Positions 57,143 through 64,000 of a DNA stretch of 64,000 nt are shown here, piece after piece. The notes beneath the pieces are model-generated. The model saw nothing but the letters and a program-made list of their open reading frames with translations. It had not been told where the DNA came from and made no database searches. Every line of letters begins with the position of its first letter. Position 1 is the stretch's first letter. This DNA comes from Pseudoalteromonas denitrificans DSM 6059 (GTDB lineage Bacteria; Pseudomonadota; Gammaproteobacteria; Enterobacterales; Alteromonadaceae). The position numbers and the translations under genes were made by a program. Location of the stretch: assembly GCF_900112265.1 (NCBI RefSeq), contig NZ_FOLO01000004.1:147298-211297 (forward strand). Reading direction: 5' to 3'.

Positions 57143-58282
57143 TTATTCATAACTACCAGAACCAAACTCTATTTGATTCAGTTTTATAAATGATTCTGTC
57201 AAATCTTTGAGTAACCCTTCAGTTGTTAGCTCTTGTGCGGGCCAGCGAATATACAATTTATTTTTCTCCCACCATGTATTTACTGATTTGCCTTTGAATT
57301 CTTCTTGTACTCTATCATGTAGGTCGCCACCTTCTTTTTTCGCTATATGTATTTGAATAAAAATGCTTTTATTTTCATTTCTCGTATCATTAGCTTTCTT
57401 GAAACTAGCTCCATCATTAATCATAAATAGCACTAATTCAATTTGACTGTTTGGCACTGAATAAATAAAGGTTGGTAATTTTTGGAACCAATGTTGATAC
57501 TTAACGCGAATATCAGCACTTACTTCTTCGCTACCTTTAATCTGTTTTATGAATTGCTTATCTAATTCTGAAAAAGAATTAATCAATAATTCCCATGTTT
57601 TTGAAATTCCACTAATGTTTTCAAAAACAAACTTCTCTTGCTCGCTATTTATTTTATTTTTAGTCATCATATTTTCCAGATGTAATAAAAAGTCTTTTAG
57701 GATGATCACCCATTTATTAAAAGGCTGGTCGTAAAAATGATCTTTTAGCCTACTTTTTATTTCTGTCACAAGTTCAGGGTAAGAGATACCACACCATTCT
57801 TTATGTTTCTCTGCTTGGGTTACTTTGCCGTCAGGTGATAACAATACAAATAAAGGTTCTTGCTGAGTGAAACTATCATTTTTAATTTGTTGATGAATGA
57901 ACGACTCATACTCTTTAAAGGGGTTAGCCTGCGTGTGGTAAATTTTGTTTTCAATCGCCATTAACCAAGTATCTGAGCCAAACATTAAGTCAATGCGTTT
58001 GCCACTTTCGGTGCTCACTTCGCGTTGAGGTGGCGTTAGGCTATTTTCTTCGTATGGGATAGTTTTGCCAGTTTTATTGGCAATAATCGTCAGAAAGCTG
58101 TCTACAACTAAAGCGCCCATGCCATGTTCGGCTTTAGCATTACAGAAAAAGGCTAAAACTTCAGTGGTCGGATTTTCAAAGTGCCCGCGCATGCCAATAT
58201 CAAATAACGTGCTCTCACGGTTATTATCATAGTGATACGCGGTTGCTTTATTTAGTAATGCTTTTATTTTTGTTAGTTCCAT
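57143..58282 (-). CDS. PD-(D/E)XK nuclease family protein in the type I operon
   Basis: A 379-residue protein with a PD-(D/E)XK core: Asp98 in KRIDLMFGSDTWLMAIENK, with Glu111 and Lys113 in the same stretch, and conserved AFFCNAKAEHGMG and DSFLTI segments upstream. This matches the PDDEXK_4-type nucleases of prophages and defence loci. The C-terminal region (about 220-379) ends with a domain like those in related DUF4268-type proteins. It lies between hsdS (17 bases upstream) and the DRT1 gene. It may be a separate defence nuclease carried within the operon, or an accessory of it. Confidence 0.8.
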   Translation of the reverse strand: MELTKIKALLNKATAYHYDNNRESTLFDIGMRGHFENPTTEVLAFFCNAKAEHGMGALVVDSFLTIIANKTGKTIPYEENSLTPPQREVSTESGKRIDLMFGSDTWLMAIENKIYHTQANPFKEYESFIHQQIKNDSFTQQEPLFVLLSPDGKVTQAEKHKEWCGISYPELVTEIKSRLKDHFYDQPFNKWVIILKDFLLHLENMMTKNKINSEQEKFVFENISGISKTWELLINSFSELDKQFIKQIKGSEEVSADIRVKYQHWFQKLPTFIYSVPNSQIELVLFMINDGASFKKANDTRNENKSIFIQIHIAKKEGGDLHDRVQEEFKGKSVNTWWEKNKLYIRWPAQELTTEGLLKDLTESFIKLNQIEFGSGSYE

Positions 58283-58299
58283 AAAGTAACTAAAGCGGT

Positions 58300-59547
58300 T
58301 TATGCCGCTTCAACTCCATCTACCTTAACCCTGCGCTTACCTGTTAACAACTGCTGCATTAAAGCTTTTTTCTCTTGCTTTAAACCTGCAAGTTTTTGTT
58401 CTAATAGCTCGATTTCTTTATCTGCATTTTTTAAGACTTCGGCTATTTTGCATTGCTCTGATTGCGATGGAATTGGAACTTGAATTGATTTTATAATTCC
58501 AGAACTTAAATTTTGTTGCCCACCACTATTTGCCAAACCTCTAATATTTTCATACTGACTAGAGAGGTACTGGTAGTAAAAATCTATCTCAAAGTCATCT
58601 TTTAATAACAATGCTCCACAGGCTTGGTTTGTTGCAGCCTCTAATCCTAACCTAGCGACTTGACCACGAGTTTTTCCTTGGCCGTACATAGCTATTAAAA
58701 TCGTTCCTTTAGGGAATAACTTTGCAGAAGAATTACTTAACCCTTCGATTGTAATTTTTTGTTCGGCGTCAGTAATAAGACCAAACTTTATTTCTGTCGT
58801 AGTGACCCAAGGAATATTGCCGTTCCAATATGAGTCAATTTTTCTGCTAGGTGTACCCCCTGAAGTTACTTTTGCTATATCTTCAATCACTCCATGAATC
58901 CACTTCCCTTCAAATGGTTTACCTGAATCATCAAGTAGACGTTTCTTACCTGTGAGCAGTTGTTGCATTAGAGCTTTTTTTTGCTTTTTGCTGTTGTCGA
59001 TTAGCCGCTCTGTGGTACTAATTGCTTTATCCCAAGCCCCAAGGATATTGGCAATTTTTCGTTGTTCAGGGAGTGGAGGAACAGCAACTTTAAGCCCCCC
59101 TATACCTTGTTGATCAATAGTGGTCATCGTCCCTGTTTTTGCATGACTCATAAAATGTTTTTTCGCATCATAGCTATGACAGTATTCATATAGGAAGTCT
59201 GAATCAACTAGAGCTTTGTTTGGTTTAGAGCGCATGATATGGCACTCCCACATGACATCCTCTTCATTTGAACGAAAACGAGTGCAATGAGCAATTCCAT
59301 CTAACTTTAAAGAAGATCTTGTAAAGAATAAATCGCCTTTTTCTACTCGAAATTTTTCAAAGTCTTTTGTATTGGCATTTAATCTACGCAATTTTTTTGT
59401 GTTAACTTCCCTTGGCTCATAAATATCGACGACATTTATTAGCTTGTAGCCAGAACCTACAAATTGAGGGTCGTTAAATATTCCATTACTAATACGCCCG
59501 ATGGAAACTTCTTTTAGTGTTTTCTGTTTCCAACCATTAGGCACCAT
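58300..59547 (-). CDS. hsdS: Type I restriction-modification specificity subunit
   Basis: A 415-residue HsdS with two target-recognition domains (about 1-160 and 215-375). Each ends in a helical spacer with the repeated motif KALMQQLLTGK (about residues 191-201 and 395-405). PPLPEQRKIANILGAWDKA and IPSQSEQCKIAEVLKNADKE are the matching conserved regions. It determines the bipartite DNA target for both methylation and cutting. The start ATG is preceded by AAGGAG and overlaps the hsdM end by 11 bases. Confidence 0.95.
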   Translation of the reverse strand: MVPNGWKQKTLKEVSIGRISNGIFNDPQFVGSGYKLINVVDIYEPREVNTKKLRRLNANTKDFEKFRVEKGDLFFTRSSLKLDGIAHCTRFRSNEEDVMWECHIMRSKPNKALVDSDFLYEYCHSYDAKKHFMSHAKTGTMTTIDQQGIGGLKVAVPPLPEQRKIANILGAWDKAISTTERLIDNSKKQKKALMQQLLTGKKRLLDDSGKPFEGKWIHGVIEDIAKVTSGGTPSRKIDSYWNGNIPWVTTTEIKFGLITDAEQKITIEGLSNSSAKLFPKGTILIAMYGQGKTRGQVARLGLEAATNQACGALLLKDDFEIDFYYQYLSSQYENIRGLANSGGQQNLSSGIIKSIQVPIPSQSEQCKIAEVLKNADKEIELLEQKLAGLKQEKKALMQQLLTGKRRVKVDGVEAA

Positions 59548-61072
59548 AACCTAACTCCTTTAAGTAACCTTGCATTTCGACTTCAAGAGTTTGCAGTTCA
59601 TTTTGAAGTTGCACACGCTCAGTACGCACAGCCACTAAGTCAATCTCGGCTTCTTCTTCGAAGGTATCAACATAACGCGGGATATTAAGGTTAAAGTCGT
59701 TTTCTTTAATCTCATCAAAGGTCGCTAAATATGAATACTTATCTGTTGTTTCACGAGCTTTATAAGTGTTGATAATTTTTTGGATATTATCAGTTGTTAA
59801 TTGGTTTTGGTTTTTGCCCGATTTAAACTCTCGACTGGCATCAATAAACAATACATTGTTATCGGTTTTATTTTTTTTAAATAATAATATTGCTGCCGGA
59901 ATACCTGTACCAAAGAATAGTTTTTCAGGTAAACCTATCACTGTATCTAATAAGTTTTCTTCAATTAGCTGCTTTCGAATTTTACCTTCAGATGATGCGC
60001 GAAATAACACACCATGTGGTACAACAACACCCATACGACCTGACTCTGGTTTAAGGGTTTCGATCATGTGGCTGATAAAAGCGTAGTCGCCTTTAGTTTT
60101 TGGTGGCACGCCACGGCGAAAACGACCAAATTCATCATCAGCGGCACCTTCATGACCCCATTTATCAAGCGAGAATGGTGGGTTTGCAGTTACTATGTCA
60201 AAGTGCAATAAACCACTAGTATCTTTTTCCAATAGCATTGGGTGGCGGATGGTATCGCCCCATTCTATGCGGTGATTGTCTTCACCATGTAGGAACATGT
60301 TCATTTTGGCGAGTGCCCAAGTAGAGCCTATAGCTTCTTGCCCATATAGAGCGTACTTTTTAGAACCATCAAAATTATTGCGTACCATACGGCCACATTT
60401 CATTAATAATGAACCTGAACCACAAGCAGGATCGCATATTTCATCGCCTTCCTTCGGCTCTAAAATAGCCGCTAATAAATCTGATACTTCAGGTGGTGTA
60501 TAGAATTCACCTGCTGATTTGCCACTACCCGCAGCAAAGTGTTTGATTAGGTATTCATACGCATTACCGATAATATCGAGCGAACCTACTCGGCTTGGGC
60601 GTAAATTTAAAACGTCTTTACCAAAGTCTTCTAATATATGACGTAGTATTTCATTTTTTTGTTTTTCTTGACCAAGTTTGTCGGTGTTAAAACTAATATC
60701 TTGGAACACGTTTTTTAACTTAGTACCGTTGGCTTCTTCAATCGCATGAAGAGCTTGATCAATACGTTGCCCATTACCCGCTTCATGGCGTTTTTCATAA
60801 CAATCCCAAAAACTAGCACCTTTAGGTAATACAAAACGTTGCTTAGCCATCATAGCTTGGATGAGTGCTGGATTATCACCGTATTGTGCAACAAGGTTAT
60901 CGTATTCATCTTGATATACATCAGAAATATATTTTAAAAACAACATAGTTAAGATGAAATCTTTATAAATTGATGGGTCTACCGTACCTCTAAAAGTATC
61001 ACATGCGGCCCATACCGCACTATTTACGTCACTTTGAATAATTGGGTCTTGATTGATTTGACTTGATGTCAT
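59537..61072 (-). CDS. hsdM: Type I restriction-modification methylase subunit
   Basis: An N6-adenine methylase of 511 residues. From the ATG at 61072 the SAM-binding motif DPACGSGSLL is at 214-223 and the catalytic NPPF at 297-300. The N-terminal helical domain begins NSAVWAACDTFRGTVDPS. The frame extends seven codons further, but AAGGA is placed for the chosen ATG. The C-terminal coiled-coil (VRTERVQLQNELQTLEVE) contacts HsdS. It overlaps hsdS and follows the Xre regulator by 40 bases. Confidence 0.96.
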   Translation of the reverse strand: MTSSQINQDPIIQSDVNSAVWAACDTFRGTVDPSIYKDFILTMLFLKYISDVYQDEYDNLVAQYGDNPALIQAMMAKQRFVLPKGASFWDCYEKRHEAGNGQRIDQALHAIEEANGTKLKNVFQDISFNTDKLGQEKQKNEILRHILEDFGKDVLNLRPSRVGSLDIIGNAYEYLIKHFAAGSGKSAGEFYTPPEVSDLLAAILEPKEGDEICDPACGSGSLLMKCGRMVRNNFDGSKKYALYGQEAIGSTWALAKMNMFLHGEDNHRIEWGDTIRHPMLLEKDTSGLLHFDIVTANPPFSLDKWGHEGAADDEFGRFRRGVPPKTKGDYAFISHMIETLKPESGRMGVVVPHGVLFRASSEGKIRKQLIEENLLDTVIGLPEKLFFGTGIPAAILLFKKNKTDNNVLFIDASREFKSGKNQNQLTTDNIQKIINTYKARETTDKYSYLATFDEIKENDFNLNIPRYVDTFEEEAEIDLVAVRTERVQLQNELQTLEVEMQGYLKELGYGA

Positions 61073-61090
61073 TTTAAATCCTTGTTTAAC

Positions 61091-61108
61091 CACCTTTTTA
61101 AAAGGGTG
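61091..61108. promoter_or_regulatory. Small palindrome between regulator and hsdM
   Basis: CACCTTTTT and AAAAGGGTG form an inverted repeat with one mismatch, between the Xre stop and the hsdM start. It may be a weak hairpin or a second operator that sets hsdM expression. Confidence 0.3.
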
Positions 61109-61112
61109 TTAG

Positions 61113-61364
61113 TTATTCTTTATCAGATTGATTAAATTTTGTTTCTACTTCTAAAGGCGTTGGGAAAATATCTGTAACGTCACACTTTAGTATATGAATG
61201 ATTTCATAAAGCCTTTCGCAAGACACTGGTACGGAACCTTTTTCGATGCGGCTTAAGTAGCTTTGCTCTATTGATAACTTGCTTGCCAGCTCACCTTGAG
61301 CCACAGAACGGCTTATGCGAGTCAGTTTAATATTCATGCCTATTAACTTTTGTACAGGCTCCAT
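61113..61364 (-). CDS. Xre family helix-turn-helix regulator (restriction controller-like)
   Basis: An 83-residue single-domain Xre protein: IKLTRISRSVAQGELASKLS, then IEQSYLSRIEKGSVPVSCER, is the helix-turn-helix. The size and place upstream of hsdM resemble restriction controller (C) proteins, which delay nuclease expression. A nested palindrome begins nine bases upstream of its ATG, in the region shared with a divergent operon, and is the probable operator. It is the first gene of the minus-strand restriction operon. Confidence 0.85.
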   Translation of the reverse strand: MEPVQKLIGMNIKLTRISRSVAQGELASKLSIEQSYLSRIEKGSVPVSCERLYEIIHILKCDVTDIFPTPLEVETKFNQSDKE

Positions 61365-61372
61365 CTATCACT

Positions 61373-61408
61373 TCCGCAATTAAAAGGAAAATTTTCCCAC
61401 ATTGCGGA
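61373..61408. promoter_or_regulatory. Nested palindromic operator between Xre gene and divergent helicase unit
   Basis: TCCGCAAT (61373-61380) and ATTGCGGA (61401-61408) are perfect outer arms. GGAAAATTTTCC (61386-61397) is a perfect inner palindrome centred one base away. The position between two divergent genes suits autorepression by the Xre protein and joint control of both units. Confidence 0.65.
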
Positions 61409-61485
61409 GTTTCAACCTATGACATATAATGAATGTTTTTAACATATATATCAAATTTTGTAATTTAATGTCAAAAAGAGACCTA

Positions 61486-62001
61486 ATGAAAGTAGATCCG
61501 TTAGTTTGCCGAGTCATTTGCATGACAAATATTGACCATTTTATGGCTGTTGAGATCAGAACTGCATATATCACGTTAGCAAATGATGAAACGCTCAGTC
61601 GCGCTGTTACTCGTAAATATGTTTATGGTGAATTAACTAAGTTAGTTAAGCGAGGTTGGCTAACAAAACTGACATCAGAAATAAAAGATATTACACGTTT
61701 TAAAAAAACCGAGTTATTTGACCGCAATGTTCTAGAAGCACAGATATCACAAAGCACATCTTCAGTTGATTTTAAAAATGTTCAGAGAGTTGAACAACTA
61801 TATGCAGATTTAAATACTTACAAATCCCAGCTACTTAAAGGGCTTGGAGAGATGATGTTTTATGATGAAGCGAGAAAAAAGCATCCTGAAATGACAGATA
61901 AAATTAAAACAGAATATATGGAAGTAAATGAGAACAATCACATTTTAAAAGGGAAGATAAGAGCGATTGAGAAATTAATAACATCACTTAAAGAGACATA
62001 A
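61486..62001 (+). CDS. Small winged-helix-like protein paired with a helicase
   Basis: A protein of 171 residues from the ATG at 61486, preceded by AAGAGACCTA; the frame is open back to 61429 with weaker starts. The first 80 residues are helical with a possible winged helix (VTRKYVYGELTKLVKRGWL). The C-terminal half is a predicted coiled coil (VEQLYADLNTYKSQLLKGL, NHILKGKIRAIEKLI). No family is assigned. The helicase gene begins three bases after its stop, so the two act together. It may be the DNA-recognition or regulatory partner. Confidence 0.65.
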   Translation: MKVDPLVCRVICMTNIDHFMAVEIRTAYITLANDETLSRAVTRKYVYGELTKLVKRGWLTKLTSEIKDITRFKKTELFDRNVLEAQISQSTSSVDFKNVQRVEQLYADLNTYKSQLLKGLGEMMFYDEARKKHPEMTDKIKTEYMEVNENNHILKGKIRAIEKLITSLKET

Positions 62002-62004
62002 TTA

Positions 62005-63516
62005 ATGAAACTACGAAATTGGCAGTCGGAGTGTATCAACTCCGCAATTTCTAAATATGAGTTTAAAAAACACTTTTTAGCACTTGCAACCCCAGGTGCA
62101 GGCAAAACCATGATGGCATCGACCTTAGCTAAAATGCTTTATGATCAAGATAAAATCGATCTTGTACTGTGCTTTTCCCCATCATCTATCGTGGCTCACG
62201 ATTTTAGTGGTGCATTAAGTGAGCAGTTTAAAACCCATTTTGATGGCAACATTGACGCAATGGGAAATTCATATACCTATCAAGGATTAAGTAGTCTTGA
62301 TGAAACAGTATGGCGATTATTAAAGCGTTACAGAGTATTTGTTATTTTTGATGAAATTCATCACTGTGCTGGTTCAAATATAAAAAATGCAAATGCTTGG
62401 GGTGAGCAGATCATCACTAACATAAAAAATAAAGCTGCTTATACAATTGCATTAACGGGAACGCCTTGGCGTTCAGATGCGTTACCAATTGTACTTGCAG
62501 ATTACTGCAATAAATCAGGAAAAATACAATGTGATTATGTTTACGGGTTGCAAGAAGCAATACGAGATAATGTATGCCGTATACCTCAAGTAATAGCGTT
62601 AGATAATGACCAAATATCAGTTAAAAAAGGTGATGAGACTAGTTATTTTACAAGTTTTTATGATCTTTTATCACAAGATATTATTCCCTATAGTGATATT
62701 GTTACTAATCCAAAAGTTATTGAGCAATTATTAAGACATTCAAATACTAAATTAGATAAGCTTCGTTGCTTCAATAAAGATGCTGGGGGTCTAATTGTTG
62801 CGTCCTCTATTGTACATGCAAAGCAAATAAAACTAATTTTAGAGAAGACTATAGGGGAAACCGCTGTTGTTGTTACAAGTGATGAGGACAGCGCAAACAA
62901 CCTAATTACATCTTTTAGGAACAGTCAAGAAAAATGGATAATTAGTGTTGGAATGATCTCCGAAGGCACTAATATTCCCCGCCTTCAGGTATGTTGTTAC
63001 CTTTCGAATGTAAAAACTGAAATGAATTACCGTCAAGTGAGTGGTCGTATATTGCGTTTTACCGATGCGCCAAATCAGCAAGCTTTTCTCTTTATGCCAG
63101 CAGAACCAAAACTTGTTAAATATGCCTACCGTGTGGCTCAAGACATTCCTGATGCTCTGTCAAAAGTTAAGTTTGTTCCTATGGCTGAAGAAATAACAGC
63201 TGAAGTTGATATAAAAATCGAAGGTGAACCCATTATTGATGATGGAGATTCAACTGATACTTCAACGAATAAGCCCATTTTAGATATTGGAGACACGATC
63301 ACTGATACAAATGAAACTCCAGATGTTGATACTGATGAAATACCAAAACCTATTGATGACACTCCAAAGGGTGAAAAACCTGTAACAACCGAAAAGATCA
63401 TGGGGATCTTTGGTCAATTCAATCATACAGAACTTGAAATTGATGGATTTGAGCATTTGGTTATATCAGATAAATCAATCGCTAAACTTAACGAATTCAG
63501 CACACAGGTATTTTAA
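62005..63516 (+). CDS. SF2 DEAD/DEAH-type helicase
   Basis: A 503-residue superfamily 2 helicase with motif I ATPGAGKT (28-35), motif II DEIHH (116-120), motif III LTGTPWR and motif VI QVSGRILRF. After the second RecA domain is an acidic, Thr/Asp-rich low-complexity linker (about 410-465). A short C-terminal segment of about 40 residues follows (IMGIFGQFNHTELEIDGF). The fold is like the helicases of restriction and other defence systems (ResIII/UvrB-like). It is three bases after the small winged-helix-like gene. No nuclease domain is present. A nucleic-acid translocase role in phage defence is inferred from context. Confidence 0.85.
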   Translation: MKLRNWQSECINSAISKYEFKKHFLALATPGAGKTMMASTLAKMLYDQDKIDLVLCFSPSSIVAHDFSGALSEQFKTHFDGNIDAMGNSYTYQGLSSLDETVWRLLKRYRVFVIFDEIHHCAGSNIKNANAWGEQIITNIKNKAAYTIALTGTPWRSDALPIVLADYCNKSGKIQCDYVYGLQEAIRDNVCRIPQVIALDNDQISVKKGDETSYFTSFYDLLSQDIIPYSDIVTNPKVIEQLLRHSNTKLDKLRCFNKDAGGLIVASSIVHAKQIKLILEKTIGETAVVVTSDEDSANNLITSFRNSQEKWIISVGMISEGTNIPRLQVCCYLSNVKTEMNYRQVSGRILRFTDAPNQQAFLFMPAEPKLVKYAYRVAQDIPDALSKVKFVPMAEEITAEVDIKIEGEPIIDDGDSTDTSTNKPILDIGDTITDTNETPDVDTDEIPKPIDDTPKGEKPVTTEKIMGIFGQFNHTELEIDGFEHLVISDKSIAKLNEFSTQVF

Positions 63517-64000
63517 GAATGATAGGTAATAATTAAACCCTAGGAAGTTTAATTCATGGGTTTACCGCTAAGAGTGACAAGTTCAATGCTAGTTGTGAAA
63601 CCCACGAGATTGAACATTACATTGCCTTTTCCAATCTATAAATCCAGATATAAATGTATGCACATTGAAAACTTGGCACAGGTGGGATTTAAACGTAGGA
63701 GAACAGTTAGCTAAACTGTTTGTCAGCGCTGGACAAAGTCGCTTGGTGTTAACATCATTATGTGTAGTAGCTCATATCTAATCTGACACTTTCCAATTTT
63801 AGTGTGATTACCAAGGGAAACTGTCGGTCTAATTACCGAGCGACTTTGTCGTAAGTAGCATATCAGCCAGTTACTAAACTGGCTATTGTTTATGCTGACT
63901 TTTGTAAGGATTGTGATTTTTCAACTCTCAACGCAGTGGTATTCATATTGTTTCTTAGCCATACACTGCGCACTCCATTTGGGCTGATATCAATACCAAG
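63517..64000. other. Non-coding end region with structured repeats
   Basis: These 484 bases carry no gene I can support. They contain a symmetrical arrangement of two hairpins and a long inverted repeat (63702-63884). The remainder shows nothing recognised. It may be the other edge of the island or a mobile-element end. Confidence 0.45.
63702..63884. repeat. Composite inverted repeat with flanking hairpins
   Basis: Hairpin AACAGTT-AGCTA-AACTGTT (63702-63720) precedes GACAAAGTCGCTTGG (63732-63746). The inverted copy CCGAGCGACTTTGTC (63836-63850, one mismatch) is followed by the hairpin AGCCAGTT-ACTA-AACTGGCT (63865-63884). Each half is hairpin plus a 15-base arm, mirrored about the centre. 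It resembles a MITE or a REP-like element; no transposase is present. Confidence 0.5.

Noticed and set aside
58338..58990. Direct DNA repeat in hsdS allowing specificity switching by recombination
   Set aside because: The repeated KALMQQLLTGK is a normal structural spacer and the two DNA copies have diverged at many codon positions.
1..64000. CRISPR arrays, tRNA or rRNA genes
   Set aside because: No regularly spaced repeats and no cloverleaf or rRNA-like stretch were noticed by reading; a dedicated scan was not possible here.

Overview
The window reads as a chromosomal segment of an A+T-rich marine gammaproteobacterium, most likely of the Alteromonadales (Pseudoalteromonas/Colwellia-like). 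The grounds are the sdhCDAB-sucAB / sucCD block with a divergent gltA, a CRP of E. coli length and helix-turn-helix, the ProQ-Prc pair, a SucB with two lipoyl domains, DUF2835 beside pepN, and many TonB/RND envelope genes. The genus is an inference; no rRNA, tRNA or CRISPR array was seen.

Positions 1-42,060 are core genome. From the left: a DUF1302 protein cut by the window edge, DUF2835, pepN, an NhaC antiporter, then prc, proQ, a small conserved gene and msrC. Next come small genes (membrane protein, GNAT, ABM monooxygenase), a secreted protein gene interrupted by an in-frame TAA, a Cys4 protein, cysS and a secreted metzincin protease. crp carries a perfect CRP box. The TCA block follows: sucCD, sucAB and sdhCDAB on the minus strand, gltA on the plus strand. 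csdA-csdE, a TonB-dependent receptor-like gene, pssA, an MDR oxidoreductase and a LysR-controlled RND efflux pair complete this part. Intrinsic terminators separate most of these units.

At about 42,565 the core is broken: a yceI gene lacks its 5' end, and from there to at least 63,500 the content is an anti-phage defence island. Its first operon (43,443-46,112) holds a CD-NTase and a Cap15-like 2TM-beta-barrel effector, which together make a type I CBASS. These are followed directly by a second signalling pair: a small protein resembling the DisA_N/DAC diadenylate cyclase domain, translationally coupled to a second 2TM-beta effector. The second pair has the layout of Panoptes (mCpol + 2TM-beta effector) but with a different cyclase fold. 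It is the best candidate here for an undescribed system.

After several unassigned genes and gene remnants (46,113-49,909) comes a seven-gene minus-strand type I restriction-modification operon (61,364 down to 49,940): Xre regulator, hsdM, hsdS, a PD-(D/E)XK nuclease, a reverse transcriptase-nitrilase fusion of the DRT type 1 (UG1) kind, hsdR and a YgjP-like metallopeptidase. A nested palindrome between the regulator and a divergent two-gene unit (winged-helix-like protein + SF2 helicase) probably controls both sides. The last 480 bases hold no gene but a symmetrical set of hairpins and inverted repeats.
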